NCBI GenBank assembly: GCA_039105265.1
Contig: JAPFFF010000002.1
Span: forward strand, 3,658,001 to 3,722,000
From: Tritrichomonas musculus
Taxonomy: Eukaryota > Parabasalia > Tritrichomonadida > Tritrichomonadidae
Length of the DNA stretch: 64,000 bases
Direction of reading: 5' to 3'
In this document: one piece after another, positions 17,904 through 30,902 of the stretch
Layout: every line of letters starts with the position of its first letter
Numbering within the stretch: position 1 is the first letter of the stretch
Notes under the pieces: model-generated
The model's input: the letters and a program-made list of their open reading frames with translations, nothing else
Databases searched by the model: none
What the model was told of the DNA's origin: nothing
Position numbers and translations under genes: made by a program

Positions 17904-19550
17904 TCATTTTGGTTTGAAATATTTTGGAGTGTAATGCCTATAATCATCTCTATCAGGAACTGGTTCATTTACAAAATCGTACAGGGGAGATCCTCTTGGC
18001 ATCTGTTTCATTAAAATTGAAGCTAAATTAATTACAGATGTAATTTCAACTTCTCCGATGAATAAATCAGCAAAGCTCATCACTTCTCCAAGTGTTTGAT
18101 TTGTATGAATAAGAAGTTTAGGGAAAAGAAGAATTAGAGCCGCAGCTGCAACAAATCTGCTAAAACAAGAAGGAGAATCTGCTGTAAACAATGAATCCCA
18201 AAGACGATACAAATCTAACTGTTTGAAAGCTCTTTTAAAAAGAAGAATAACGGGTTTAAACAAAAATGATAGAGTATTCAATTCAGCTGATTGTTTGAGC
18301 AAATTTTGTAATGGTTGATGAACAGTTGTTGCAATCTTAGCAATTCTTTTTAATACAAACTCTTGATGCTTGGCAAGATCTGTAAAAAGTCTTTCTTGTT
18401 GCGTGAGTTCCATCATTCCAACAAAACTCCAGAAGATGAAAGCTTCTGCTTCTTCACGTGTTTTTAGAGTTCCATCATGGAAAAGAGCTTTACCATCTTG
18501 ATCCCACTCCTTGATAAAAATAAGGATTAGAGGAGAAACTAAATCATTCATTCCTTGAACATATCCTGTATCTCTGTTAAAAACTGCATAAGCAAGTAAT
18601 ACATTTTTCAAAAGGAGGAGGTTAGGGCTATCATCCGATTTGAAAGCATCTTCCTGCCGGTCATTTCTGCGAACATCATTTGTAATAATTCGTTGTGTAT
18701 CTAAAACAAAAGCTGATGATGTCTTCTGTTCATCAGTAAATTGTTCATATTGAGTAATGATATTAAGATATTCGTCAGTGATCTTTCGCAAATGATTTTT
18801 GATAAGATTAGTATCTTTTGAATAAGGAAGGACGCCAAATAGCATAGGCCAAATAAAAGGTCGAGATTCAGGAGCAATTCCATTCTGGAATATCATTTTC
18901 TTTATTTCCGAAAAATCAATAAAAGTCAAATCGCTAATTGTTACTGAAAGTTGCGTATTTCGAATTTGATGTTGAAGTTTCTGTTTTGAAGTGAGAGGGG
19001 CTTTATATCCAAGGTTCGTCAGAATTTGGTTATGAGTATGAATACTAACAATTTCTTCTGGAGTTAAATCGGGCTTCTCATCTGTCATAAGTTGATTAAG
19101 ATCAGTGCTTGCCGATGAATATGGTGAAAGTGCTGGAAAAGGTGAGTCTTTTTTAAGAACATGATATACCATAGGATATTTAGCTGAGACTCGAATAATA
19201 TTCTTGAAAATCAAAAATTCAAGGAAATGTGAAACAAAAAGATAAGCAAAATTATTAAATATAAAAAGTGGAAGTCGAGATGAATCTTCTAAAGTGAAAC
19301 TCAATGCTGCTCTATTGAATGAATCATTAACTCTTTCAATTCGTGTTAATTGTTGAAATGTAACGGTGACCTTAGGAGGAATATTTCGTTTTTTAAGCAT
19401 TTCTTGATCGCGTTTTGGGTCTGGAATCCATTCAATATAATAATTACTATTTTCATAAATATAAAGCGAAAATATGCCTTGATTGCGTTTTTTTGGTTCA
19501 ATTTGAAAATCAACATTTGAAGTTTGAAGTACTAAAGCATTTTCTTCCAT
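17904..19550 (-). CDS. TBC-domain Rab GTPase-activating protein (TBC1D15/GYP7-like)
   Basis: A 548-residue protein. The first in-frame ATG is at 19,548-19,550; anything further upstream would need a non-ATG start. Residues about 10-150 resemble the PH-like N-terminal domain of TBC1D15-type proteins (GIFSLYIYENSNYYIEWIPD...FQQLTRIERVND). The TBC domain spans about 220-500. IAPESRPFIWPMLFGVLP opens it. VLDTQRIITNDVRRNDR supplies the arginine finger (IxxDVxR), and RDTGYVQGMNDL supplies the glutamine finger (YxQGM). Both catalytic fingers are present, so it should stimulate GTP hydrolysis by a Rab, most likely in endosomal or lysosomal trafficking as for TBC1D15/GYP7 relatives. The Rab target is not predictable here. 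Confidence 0.88.
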   Translation of the reverse strand: MEENALVLQTSNVDFQIEPKKRNQGIFSLYIYENSNYYIEWIPDPKRDQEMLKKRNIPPKVTVTFQQLTRIERVNDSFNRAALSFTLEDSSRLPLFIFNNFAYLFVSHFLEFLIFKNIIRVSAKYPMVYHVLKKDSPFPALSPYSSASTDLNQLMTDEKPDLTPEEIVSIHTHNQILTNLGYKAPLTSKQKLQHQIRNTQLSVTISDLTFIDFSEIKKMIFQNGIAPESRPFIWPMLFGVLPYSKDTNLIKNHLRKITDEYLNIITQYEQFTDEQKTSSAFVLDTQRIITNDVRRNDRQEDAFKSDDSPNLLLLKNVLLAYAVFNRDTGYVQGMNDLVSPLILIFIKEWDQDGKALFHDGTLKTREEAEAFIFWSFVGMMELTQQERLFTDLAKHQEFVLKRIAKIATTVHQPLQNLLKQSAELNTLSFLFKPVILLFKRAFKQLDLYRLWDSLFTADSPSCFSRFVAAAALILLFPKLLIHTNQTLGEVMSFADLFIGEVEITSVINLASILMKQMPRGSPLYDFVNEPVPDRDDYRHYTPKYFKPK

Positions 19551-19685
19551 TAAAAACTTTTTACAGATTTCAATGGCCAATTTGAAGAGGTCAATTTATA
19601 TCGTTAAATTTCAAAAAGAAAAAGTGGAGCTCAATTGAAAAAATTGAGAATTCAGAATTTTGCTAATCATGCTGTAAATAATATA

Positions 19686-20025
19686 CAGTCTTTTCAGTTT
19701 GATAGTGGAAAAATTCAATTTGATAGTGGAAAAGTTCATTTTGATAGTGGAAAAATCGTAAACAAACAATAATTTGTTATAATTTATTGTTTTTTAGAAT
19801 GATTAATACATATATATTATATTTATTACATTCATTAATCAGATAAACAATTAATAAAATGATAATCAGAAAAAAAAATTTGTTCCATTAAGCATTTATT
19901 CTATAATTATAATATGATATATATTTATTTCTTTTAATATATAAAATAAATAAAATTATTAATTAAATCAATTTTTAATATAGATATTAGTGTTTTATTT
20001 TTTTACTATGACAAATGAAATGAAA
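19686..20025 (+). repeat. Left inverted repeat with three 21-bp subrepeats
   Basis: The outer 70 bp carries three tandem copies of a 21-bp unit built on TTTGATAGTGGAAAA. The right arm has only two, which accounts for the 21-bp length difference. Such subterminal repeats are often transposase-binding sites. Confidence 0.75.
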
Positions 20026-20886
20026 TTTTTTTTTCAATTATTTATTTAGAACACATGAAAAAATCATTAGTGATCCATTAAATGAATCTTCACCAAAAAT
20101 AGCTTGGGAATTAATGATAAAATAATGGGAAGATATGCTTGAATTATTTCCCAAAGTGTTTGACAATGTGTAATAAGTAAAAACAAAGATTGCAGATTTG
20201 AATAAATTATACATAAATCAAATATTATTATATAATCTAATATTTATGTATCAAACATAAAAAAATATCTTTTGTTTTTTAAGAAAAAACCATTTTTTGT
20301 TAAATTTAAAATTGTGAAGTTATTTGAAAAAGTTGGTATTTTATATTTTTTTCAAAGGACTTAGCTCTCATTTTTTTAAATTAATTAATTTAGAAACATT
20401 TTAGTGTAATTTTTGAAAACTGCTTATTTATTGGCGTTATTTAACCATTTCGCGTTGCCTTCATGAATAATGATTTTATTGATAAATCTTTGATCGTTAA
20501 AACTATTAAAGATCTTATCATCAACATAAGTTTTAGTTAAGCATTCATTTGTATTTTGATTGCTTCGATTTAAACGAATCTTCGATTTTTAAAACAATTA
20601 AAACATTGTTCAAATTCTGAAAAATTGTAGAAAATTGCGAGACAAGTTGCAGTACCTAAATAACTAGACTATAAAATGAGCTAATATTTTCTTATCAAGC
20701 TTTCATATTTATTGAAAATTGAAATGTTGAAAAGAAATCAATAATAATGCTGATAACAATGACCATGCCTAACAAGTATCATCAAAGTACATCATGCTCT
20801 TTTGGGATATACCTTAAATGTCGGAGAAATTTACTTCCTCGAAGAGATTGCTATCCAATTTTAACAAACTAATGGATAAAGAACTT

Positions 20887-21205
20887 TTTCATTTCATTTG
20901 TCATAGTAAAAAAATAAAACACTAATATCTATATTAAAAATTGATTTAATTAATAATTTTATTTATTTTATATATTAAAAGAAATAAATATATATCATAT
21001 TATAATTATAGAATAAATGCTTAATGGAACAAATTTTTTTTTCTGATTATCATTTTATTAATTGTTTATCTGATTAATGAATGTAATAAATATAATATAT
21101 ATGTATTAATCATTCTAAAAAACAATAAATTATAACAAATTATTGTTTGTTTACGATTTTTCCACTATCAAATTGAATTTTTCCACTATCAAACCGAAAA
21201 GACTG
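20887..21205 (-). repeat. Right inverted repeat with two 21-bp subrepeats
   Basis: The inverted partner of 19,686-20,025. Apart from the missing 21-bp unit and an A/G difference near the tip, it matches almost base for base. Confidence 0.75.
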
Positions 21206-21339
21206 TAATAATTTGGTTTTGAGAAGCATTTTAAGAAAAAAAAATTGAATATATAATAACTAAAAACGAATAATATTGCTTAAAGTAATAAAGGGAAGTC
21301 ACTAGCTTCTGAAATAGGACAGCCAAGCATGAGGACTTG

Positions 21340-23205
21340 AGCTGTTTTTGGTAGATTTTTTTTTTTTTGAACTTTTCACCAAATTTTAATTCAATTTTTT
21401 CTGTGATTTTTCATCGTTATGGTCCTCCATAACAATGGCCGGCAATGAGAACGAAGAAGAAGACGATTTTTCAATATATGTGTCTACATATCTTTATACA
21501 GAAAACTATTTTCTTGAAAAAAAGCAACAACATTTGAAAATGCTTTCAATTTTTACAAATGTTAATTGGAATTTTACATTATTATCAGTATTTTTAAATG
21601 AAATGCGCGATTTTATTAAAAAAGATCATTGTATTGAAAGGTTAAAAGGTAACTCAATCTCTTTTAATTTTCAAGCTATTTACAATTCATCTTTTCAATT
21701 TTCTGTTATAATATCACCAAATATTACAAAAAATATTTCAATTGAAGTTTCATATGAGTTGGTTAAGAATGAATGGTCATATTTTTGTTTCAAATGTGAA
21801 TCATTTATTGGATCACGAAATAGAGGACTTCAAAAACCTCGAAAACAAAGGCATATTCGTTACTATAAAAACTTTCAATGGTTTATCAGATAGCTCATAA
21901 GCATTAATACTACATGAACCTATCAATTTTTTATCAAAATCAGATTTTTCAAAAGCTCTTTTATATTTTGCCGATAATTCTTCTCAATTTTGTTTACCGG
22001 AAAACGATGATACAGAAATGATCATTCAAATTAAGAATCAGTTTTTATCAACTAAAAAGAAAATTTATTATCACTCTTTCGAGGATTTATCAGCTGCTGG
22101 ATTACACGGTTACTTTAATCTATTGTTGACTTACAAAATTTTCCAACGAAACTTGCAAACATATTGTATAGGAAATCTAGATTATTATATTTTGTCAGGC
22201 GTTCACATCATGAACAAAGCTCGTTCACTTTTTAATAATAATCAAATTCAAATCGATGGATTCATATTAGATACCACATGGAGGGCTATTCCGCATTATG
22301 TTTTATCAATTTTGAATGCTTGCTTTTGTAATTCGAGTGTTCCTATCGCATTCGCTTTTGGAGGAGGCGAAACCATTTCTTTATATGATTTTTTACTTTC
22401 AAATGTAGAAAAACAATTAGATATAAATTTTTCAGGTAGATATTTAGAAAGTGATGAAGGTCCTGCACTTAAATCAATTTGTGATAAATATTCATTTTTT
22501 AGAAAAATTAAAAAAAATGGATTATTTCTATGAAGTTAAGCAGTTAATAAAATGCACAAGCGATTTTGATTTTCATAATTATATACAACAATTTTCTAAC
22601 CAATTTTCCCAGATTTGCATAGAAAACCCGGAAGAATTTACGAAAATTAATAAAATTTTATAAAAAGTTGGCCTTATTTTTTATTAAAAACAATTATATT
22701 CAATTATTAATCGTTAATCAGAATAATTTGTCCTCAACCAATAAAACTCTATCAATTTGAAATGTTATTTTTCTAAAAACCTAGCGCCAATTTTCTTATA
22801 ATATTTTGTACACTTATTCATCAACATGATATATTTACTTTATTATAATTTCATAATAATCGTATTCATAATTATCGAATTATAAATCATTTTAATAAAA
22901 CAGATATTTTTAGAATGAAATTATCAACTTTTTCAGAAAAAAAATTTGCATAAATTTTAAAATATATATATCTCAATATTAAACAGAAAGATCAAACAGA
23001 TATTAAAAATATAGATTCATTGTTGGAGCAAAAATATATTAATATCAATTATATTTCAAATAAAAGAAATTTATTTGGCTTGCAGTGGTCTAATTTTATT
23101 TGAAAATTGAATTAAAATTTGGGGAAAAGTTCGTGAAAATTGAATGTTAAAAAAATTGAATTAAAATTTGGTGAAAAGTTCAAAAAAAAAAAACTACCCT
23201 GTTTT
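21340..23205. mobile_element. Mutator-like (MULE) transposon, decayed
   Basis: A transposase gene lies between short inverted repeats, left about 21,357-21,400 and right about 23,149-23,197. They share TGAACTTTTCACC and AAATTTTAATTCAATTTTTT, preceded by a T or A run and a GGTAG/CTACC word. The inner part of the right repeat is duplicated once more at about 23,104-23,135. The outer limits are less certain because the arms diverge beyond the T run. Confidence 0.6.
21435..22663 (+). pseudogene. MULE-type transposase, broken
   Basis: Pieces in different frames cover one transposase. At 21,435-21,893 is an N-terminal part ending in a zinc-finger/WRKY-like segment (YFCFKCESFIGSRNRG...RQRHIRYYKNF). 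At 22,018-22,533 is the DDE core: IDGFILDTTWRAIPHYVLS with the first aspartate, SSVPIAFAFGGGETIS, and the second acidic region around YLESDEGPALKSICDKY. A short tail at 22,510-22,663 (MDYFYEVKQLIKCTSDFDF) completes the pattern. The frame changes between 21,893 and 22,018 and again in the A run near 22,507, with a stop between the first two pieces, so this copy cannot make full-length transposase. Confidence 0.65.
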
Positions 23206-23613
23206 TTCCATTTGCCTGTTATTCTGGAGAGAACCAAATTCTTTTCCCAAATTGGCAAGCTTGTAACTGCTCTTACTAAAAAAGAATATTAAATATTAAA
23301 AGCAACATATGAAATCTAAGGGTGTTTGCTGGACAAGAACGATCTAGGCCTTCCTAAAAGATTGTAGTGGTAGATTGAGAGAGACTGTTAGAAATTGCCA
23401 TGTAGTTCTGGGCTCCGTTCAGAATGCTCTCGTGTATTAACCAATTAGAAAGTGAAGATTAGAAATTGAGATTAGAATTTCAAAGTAAAAAAAAAAATAG
23501 CAAATATAAAGATAAAACACAAATCTCGACATTTGTTAACCAACGATTAAATATCCGATTTGTGTAAACTCATTAAAAATCTCAGGAATACCAAATTGAT
23601 TATAATCACCAGA
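23206..23613. other. Intergenic region between MULE and old Maverick
   Basis: About 400 bp without a supported gene. Composition is near the host average and no repeat is evident. Confidence 0.5.
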
Positions 23614-23879
23614 AGTAGTATAGTATAGGCGGTGTCTCATACTTCGCCACCGCCTACACTGCTCGCCACCAAGCTCAGGTACACCTTTGCTTGGGCCTCG
23701 CTACCCGGCCAAATACCCTCTGAAAACCTATCGTAAGTACACTCTCTCTACTTTCACTATTCCCCCAATGTCATTTCCAAGGTATGTAGTGGTTTTTGAA
23801 TTCTACACCCGAAAATACGATATTTCTTGTATAGGTACGACCTAAAAATAGACAATAATTTTTTTATCAAAATGTTTTT

Positions 23880-24749
23880 TTAATATTTTTGATTGGCCAA
23901 ATGATGGCTAACTTGCTGAGTGGTGAATATTTCATATTTGCTAACTAATTCCTGTGTTGTAACAAAACCATTTGTCCGCAAGGTAATATTTATCGCATTA
24001 GTACAAGAATTGTCAATTGGGATTTCATATGTTGAACTAACACTGTTATCCAAAGTAATTAGCTTGTTAATAAAATCAAATTTAATGAAATGATTCTTAC
24101 CAACAATATCTTTGAATACAAATATATCTAACCTATTCCACACAGCAGCTACATTTGAGCCAGAATACTTAAATCTAATATTATTTAAGTTTTCCATTGA
24201 TAATTCAAATACAGATGGTATTATTTGATAGCCATCATTTAGTCCAAATCTAGTCAGCTCATCTTTGGTATAGTAGTTGATGAGCTCATTGCTTGTAGAT
24301 AAGGAAATGTCCTCATCAATTGTTGCAGAAGATATTTCACAACCAATATAATAACCATAATTAACATCATCATAAATGTAAATTGCACCAGTCATAACAT
24401 CCCAATCAATATATAATCCTTCACTGATTTCATCTTGTTTGATGAATAAAACACAATTCCAATATTGAGCCTCTGAGATTTCACCTTGGGCCTCAAATAT
24501 TATGTCAAATGAATGTTCAACACTATCTGGATCAGTATATTTTCCAATTAAATGAGTTCCCTCATGATATGGTATATGAGATGTTGTAAATCTCCTTTGT
24601 TCATCACCATCATCCAATAACACTTCTTTATTTGTTATAGAGAGTTCTTGATGATTATGATAAGATATATCATTTAATTTTCTATATTCTGATAAATCAT
24701 CTTTGGTGACATATGAACCATTTTCTAATGCTGCTAATCTTGATTCCAT
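23880..24749 (-). pseudogene. Fibre-like protein fragment of old Maverick
   Basis: A 289-residue frame with a short coiled-coil-like start (MESRLAALENGSYVTKDDLSEY) and a beta-rich remainder. The YVTKDDLSEY/YYTKDELTRF words are the kind of connector seen in trimeric phage-type tail fibres. It probably served in host attachment. No close family is recognised. Confidence 0.5.
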
Positions 24750-24884
24750 TGCTTCTATTGTAGCCTTTAAATTTGTGTTCTCTCTCTCTAAATTTGATAT
24801 TTTGCTATTTATTGTTATGATACTAGCAACATGTTCACCTACTATAATAGCTAAATCTTGTTGAGATTTAATATAAGTATTTAA

Positions 24885-26417
24885 TTAATTAGATGTATTA
24901 TCTATTTTTGTCTTCAGTTCATCATTTTCACTCTTTAAAGCATATTTATTATCCGCTTCCTCTTTGATATACAGGTTATCCATATTAACCATATTATTTT
25001 TTAATTCATCTAATGCTTCATTTACTTCATCAACAGTTGGGAATTCATTTAATGTAGTAGCTAGAGCTGTATCATTCTTTTCTATCTGCTCATGTAATGT
25101 ATCTATCTTCTTATTTAAAGCATCTATATCACAAGTATATGCTAAATCATTTGTGGTAAATTCCATTCTTCTTTTTGCTGTATTTTCTTTTATCTGTATT
25201 CCACCAACCCTATGTTTATTTGGGTTTGATATAACAAATGTTTTGTCATTCATAGTGCAGCTAGGAAAATCATTTGTTCCTTGGTAATCAATTGTTCCAC
25301 CAGTAATAATAATAGTAACTATATTCTCTTCATAATCAACATCATTGTATTCACTAACTTTTTGCACCAAAAATCGTGTTTTGATTGTTCCATCTGTGAT
25401 AACATCTTCTGCTTCCAAATGGATCTTGCCATTGACATATTTACCAACAACATCTATTATGTCATCTCTAACCAAATCTGTCTTTTGAACTACTTCATCC
25501 AATGTAGGGTAATAACCAAACTCCGCCTCTAGCTCATTAACCTTCTCGGCGAGTAATTTAAATGCAGGCTTGAGGGATTCCCTGAACATATTGCTAATAT
25601 CCATGGCACCGCTTAATGTTAAGGTTCCTGTATCAGGGTTATCATTTTCATCTGTATAAGGTAATTCATCTGGTTGTTTATATTCTTCCTCACACCAGGT
25701 TATTATTGGAGTAATATCTTTTGTGATAGACCTAGCGACGGTCCCTGACATGAAATTAATAGCATTTCTAACTATATCGCTCAATCCTTTTGTTGATTTA
25801 CGTGAGAACAATCTTTTAAGGAATCCTCCCCCATTCCCAGTTACAAAACTAATACATTCTGGAGCTAATTGCATACCTATAGAACCTATTGAACCGACAG
25901 TACATGCGACACCAAATGCTAAAGCAGTCCATGAAACAATTCTTAAATTATCAACATCTTCTTCTGGATGCTGAGTTACTGTTTCTGTTCTTGATACTCT
26001 TCCTTTTAGGCTTTCTATTGTTGTGTTCATTTCTTGGACATTATAGCTAATCACATCTACATTGTTAGTTACCATATTTAAATCACTTCTCATGGTTGTA
26101 ATATTATCAGCAGTAATGATTTTGGAACTAGTGATGTTGTAATCTGTATACAAGGTAGTTGTTGCATTAGGATTGGGATACACTTCATAAAATTGTTGTC
26201 TAATAATATATTCGAAGGGGTTAGTAGTAGTGTCCCAATTAACTTCATCTATCGGGTCAACATATTCATCAAACAAATAGATTTGAATATTTCGTGAGTC
26301 ATTAGGGGTTGATGAAACATAACAATATTCTACCTGTTCACATGAATCTAATAAGCCATGAATAAAATACCATTTCTTATCACTTTTTTGGTCAAATATT
26401 TTTCCAGTTGGTCTCAT
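24885..26417 (-). pseudogene. Fibre-like protein part of old Maverick
   Basis: A 510-residue frame related over its length to 32,924-35,365 in the outer Maverick. The shared blocks are NYNITSSKIITADNITTMRSD-type wording, a glycine/alanine hydrophobic stretch (ALAFGVACTVGSIGSIGMQL), KIHLEAEDVITDG and MEFTTNDLAYTCDIDALNKKID. The heptad-like C-terminus suggests a trimeric coiled coil. Likely an attachment fibre. Confidence 0.6.
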
Positions 26418-26651
26418 TGAGAATCTGTTTGCCTTTATTTCTCCATCTAAAGTTATATCAAGATAGAATTCTTCTACAAGATTAATATCTAAATCACTTC
26501 CTGTACCATTTGTCTTATAGCATCTTATGGCTTCAATATCATATCCATAAATATTTATTCCCCCATTACTGGTTTGATAGCCTAATCCATATTTGGAAAA
26601 GTCTTCTATCTCACCTGTCTTTAGTTTTAGTTTGTTCTCTACTTTACACTT

Positions 26652-27533
26652 TCAACCATGTATCATATAATGTAAGAGGTTATCTATAGAATAGTCATCT
26701 GGTTTTTTAATTAACACAATATTTCTTTCACTTCTCTTGATTCTAATATATGTTCCATCTTCTCCATATTCATTCTCCTTATTCAAAGCATTTTTCATTT
26801 TTCCATTAATGTTTCCTTGATTATTATCTCCTACCCATTTTGTTCCATTCCATGTTAAGAACCATTTATTACCAAAACAGTATTCATTAAATTTAAACTC
26901 CAAGCCAGTAGGTATATTATAATTATCATCTATGTTCCATTGTAGTAGCCAATACTTTTTATCATCCATTTGGACTTCGCTAGTTAGAGTTGGTTTGTAA
27001 AGATACAATACATCACTCTTATATAGTTTCAATGCATTATCAGCTTTGATGATGGAACACTTGACTGTCTTCAGCGTTTGCAGTGAATCAGTTATCTTCT
27101 CATTCATGATACTCAGTTCACCATTCATCCATTGAGTATATGGATTAAAATCAAGACCACTATCAAAGGCTATATTGATGTATCCCATATTTGTGCTATT
27201 ATTGATTGAACATCCATTTGCACTCTTTGTTATCATAGGAGAGTATACTTGTCCATCTTTGGCATAAATAAAGAATTCTTTAACTAAATTTCCATTCGTG
27301 TCATATATGATATTCTTTCTCAAAACCACTTTAAAGATATTGGTTTGTGCTGTTATTTCCTTCACTTTATTCTTGAAATCCTCTGGTATGTTAACAAACT
27401 TTAGGATATGGTATTGTGTTGATGACTCGTATTGTATATTATTATTTTTGATATTAAATTCTGGTATACCCTCTACTTCATTAAATAAATGCCCTGTCTG
27501 TACATATCCATCTAAATCACTTAAGGTTAACAA
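26652..27533 (-). pseudogene. Fibre-like protein part of old Maverick
   Basis: A 293-residue frame. Its first half resembles 35,510-36,268 in the outer Maverick (GIPEFNIKNNN, FKVVLRKNIIYDTNGNLVKEFFI, WMNGELSIMNEK) and its second half resembles the start of 32,924-35,365 (LEFKFNEYCFGNKWFLTWNGTKW). The two loci therefore carry the same fibre modules in the same order. Confidence 0.6.
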
Positions 27534-27647
27534 TTGGTTTGCTTTCCTAGTAGCATCTCCTACCTTAAAATGTATATCTCCAATGAATTTTGTGGTAGTA
27601 TCTTTTGGAGATATACATTTAAATCTCTAAAAAAATAATTCTCCAAT

Positions 27648-28802
27648 CTACTCTATATTTGCACACTTCTTTTCCAATGCAGCAATTCTATTTGCTAATG
27701 ATTCAATTATGGCATCCTTCTGTTGTAGCATCTCATTCACTTCACTCTTCTTGTAATATTCATCCATATTAACATTATTAAATGCTTCCATATTTTTTGC
27801 TAATATCATGATTGGAAATTTCATGGAATCTCTCATCCTATTACAAATATCAATTGTTGCAGATAAAGATAATACTGCCTTATCAGGATTAAACCAATTG
27901 TCTTTAAATTTTGTTGGATCATCTAATCTTTTATAATCCTTTTCGCACCAATTAATTAATGAACCTAATATTTGTTTATCTGTAACTTTAACTACTTGTT
28001 CAGCTGCTAATGTTTGAACATCAGGTGCATTAACAATTACTGAAACCCATGGTGGCAATTCAGCTCCAGGGAATTCTCTATCTATTGTTTGTACTAATTC
28101 ATTTAATTGATTAAATATTTGATCACACATTTCTTCATTTCCATCCCACATATCTAAGTCCATGACTAAATCTCTATACTGATTCCAATAACTATTTAAT
28201 AAATCTGGTTCCGCACCAATACTACCAACAACTTGATTAATTTGTCCAGCGTCTACATTTTGAATATTTGAAGAATCAGCATCTGGGTAAGTGTTTTGTA
28301 ATTGTTCATAAGATAAATTAGATATATCATTCCCGTTATAAATAGTATGGACACCGAATTCAATTCCAACAGTAGATACAGCCAAACCAATTGCACCTAA
28401 TACAGCCATTGGAGTAGATAATGCAAGTTTTATAGCACCGGCAACTTGAATAGTATTTACAGCTTGTTCTAAATATTGTGTTTTCATTATTTGTATAGCC
28501 ATTTGTATATTTAGTGTATTTACTTCCTTTCTTATTTTTGATACATCATAATTTATTACATCATAATTATTTGAAACAACATTTAAATCACTTCTCATTG
28601 TTGTAATGTTATCAGCTGTAATTATTTTTGAAGATGTGATGTTAAAATCAGTATATAATGTTGAAGCTGCATCTGGCCTTGGCTTGATTTCATAAAATTG
28701 GTTTCTAATGATATATTGAAATGGATTTGTTTCAGGGTTCCAACTTATTTCTTTAATTACACCAACTTTATAATATTTTTTCCATAGCATTCTTAAAATC
28801 AA
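27648..28802 (-). pseudogene. Second fibre-like module of old Maverick
   Basis: A 384-residue frame that again contains the block LYTDFNITSSKIITADN, an alanine/glycine-rich hydrophobic stretch (AIKLALSTPMAVLGAIGLAV) and a C-terminal coiled coil (YYKKSEVNEMLQQKDAIIES). It is a diverged copy of the module at 24,885-26,417, so the fibre locus was duplicated or two elements are joined here. Confidence 0.55.
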
Positions 28803-28999
28803 CCTTGAGTCAATTAAATGAATTTTCTATTATATTATTTATTGTGTTTTTGAATAGCTTCAACCATATGTACACTAATGAGTTATTTGGCTTTTAATGA
28901 ATCAATTATAAAGATCAGCAGTGTTATCACAAGTGTGGCAGATAGCGAATGTTGTAAACGATCCAGCATGAATAGGAGTTGATGGATTAAATGAAGCTT

Positions 29000-30540
29000 G
29001 TGCATCTTTAGCGTAAAATTTAAACGAATTGAAAAATCAAGATTAGTATGAGTATCTATATATTAATCGATTAATATCGTGAATGCTTCATGATGATATA
29101 GAACGAGATTTAACTTGCTTCACTGCTACAGAAGTCTCTTGATTGTTGATTTTAACAGGACCTTTTTCATGTATATAAACACTTTTGAGATTTTCTTTGC
29201 AAAATCCGGTTTCCTTTTCATCTTTTGGAAGTGAATAACGGACTACTTCTCAGGTTCAGTTAATGGTCTTTCTCTCAATTTAACTATATATATACCTACT
29301 TTTTTTGTTGGAAACACTTCATATTCTGGATCTTCGATACCTTGAAGCTATCGCTGTATGATTTGATTTCACTTCACACTATGTAACTATTTACTCATTA
29401 GATTTCAATATAATATATCCTTCTCGATAATACTCAATTATGTTTGTTTTTACGAACTATTGATTTTGATTTAGGTGTTTTGATATAAGGTACTATTATC
29501 GTATGAAATATTATTCTCAGTCTAGTGACTTCCTTATACATAGTATCCGGACCTGATACTATGAAGGAATTGCTCGGTCGATATGCAATCGTCCTATCTT
29601 AATTATTCATTAATAATTCGTTAATTCGATTCCGAATGTGAATCCACTACTACTTGAGCTGATAATAACCCACTCGGCTTTAATTCACCTAGAGTAAACT
29701 GCTCGTTAAGATTAACGAGTTTATCAGAAACAAAACATTTAGACATATGACTGAATATATTTGCCTCTGTTGATGTGATAGCTCCTAACTCTGGTAATGA
29801 TGCTCCATAGTATTAGATCTGGTCGTTTCTGTTAATGAACTCTTATTCAGAGTAATCCCAAATGTGTCACCAGGTTCATAATTATATATTGATATTCTCT
29901 AACTCATCTTCTTTTGTGATCTCATTGGGAGACTTACCTTTAAGAGATCAATGTGGCATATCTTTATCAGAAACGACCAGATCTAATATATCTTTGTTTG
30001 GTTCATATCTTTCATGTCTCTTATTGTTCTCATGAATCTATTAATGATATCTAACTTATTATGATCTATTTCTGTCTTAGTGGTATATATTATATCATGT
30101 ACTCTCAAGAAATCAAGTATTGATTTGAAAATTAACAGTATCTTCATCTGATATAATAGACTTACATTCAGGTTCTACTTTAATGAACTCATCTAATGAT
30201 CTCAACACTTCCTTAGCTCCCTTACCATTCATCATATGCATTATGTGAATTGATTTTAATGATAATCAAGTAATCTGGATTTCCTATGATATTATTCATC
30301 TTGAATCAATAAGGAATCTTCGAATAAATAGGCATAAACTTAAGGGGAGGAACATGCTGATCATGAATGACTTTACCACTTAAATACTCTTTAGCTTTAT
30401 CATTAGTGAAATCATATTTATTTGCTATTCTCTTGAATGTGGATAAAGTATTCGTTGAATACTTCTTATATACTTCATCAATGGTTTAGAATTTAACTCT
30501 GGGCATTATTATGAATTAAGAGTCTGCTTTACAGATCAGT
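29000..30540 (-). pseudogene. Maverick integrase remnants
   Basis: Scattered minus-strand pieces of a retroviral-type (rve, DDE) integrase of the Maverick kind. Near 30,320-30,490 one reads a leader with VIHDQHVPPLKFMPI, the same block as VVHDQKVPTPKYIPI in the outer element. Near 30,150 SDEDTVNFQ and near 30,050 IINRFMRTIRD correspond to the core. The remnant is heavily decayed. Confidence 0.6.
29811..29990. repeat. 21-bp inverted repeat inside old Maverick
   Basis: TATTAGATCTGGTCGTTTCTG (about 29,811-29,831) recurs inverted at 29,970-29,990, with about 138 bp between the arms. It lies in integrase remnants and may record a small local inversion-duplication. Confidence 0.5.
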
Positions 30541-30902
30541 CTTCAACTGTATTTTAGCAAACGATTTTGTAAGATTGCCATATCCATTGTAAACAAAAGT
30601 TTGTTGTTAAATGATACTGGGATGATATCAAAATCTTAATCATAGAATTCAATCCAATAGTTCTCATCATAATCATTTATTTTATAACACTTAATATGAA
30701 TGAATGTTTAGTTAATCCTTCTTACACAGTCCAATCTATTTCGATATGAATTAGAAGTTCCAAGATTAAAGAAATCAGATGTGAAACGATCAAACCTATC
30801 GTTTATTTAATTTTCCAGGTTTTTCTTGACTAAAAGGTAATGGTCCATCATTCACATCATCCTATTTATATAATTTCTTATTTATGCAATCATTGTTATC
30901 TT

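Larger units (their letters stand above)
19686..21205. mobile_element. Tc1/mariner-type element with long terminal inverted repeats
   Basis: A 1,520-bp element flanked by TA dinucleotides (19,684-19,685 and 21,206-21,207). Its ends are CAGTCTTTTCAGTTTGATAG on the left and the inverse of CAGTCTTTTCGGTTTGATAG on the right. A CAGT-type end with TA duplication is the hallmark of Tc1/mariner transposons. The inverted repeats are about 340 and 319 bp and nearly identical. The 860-bp centre has no intact frame and no DDE motif I can see, so it looks like a non-autonomous derivative mobilised in trans. Confidence 0.75.

Noticed and set aside
19551-19580. Ten extra residues at the RabGAP start
   Set aside because: They would need a TTG start codon; the ATG at 19,548-19,550 is the first proper start.
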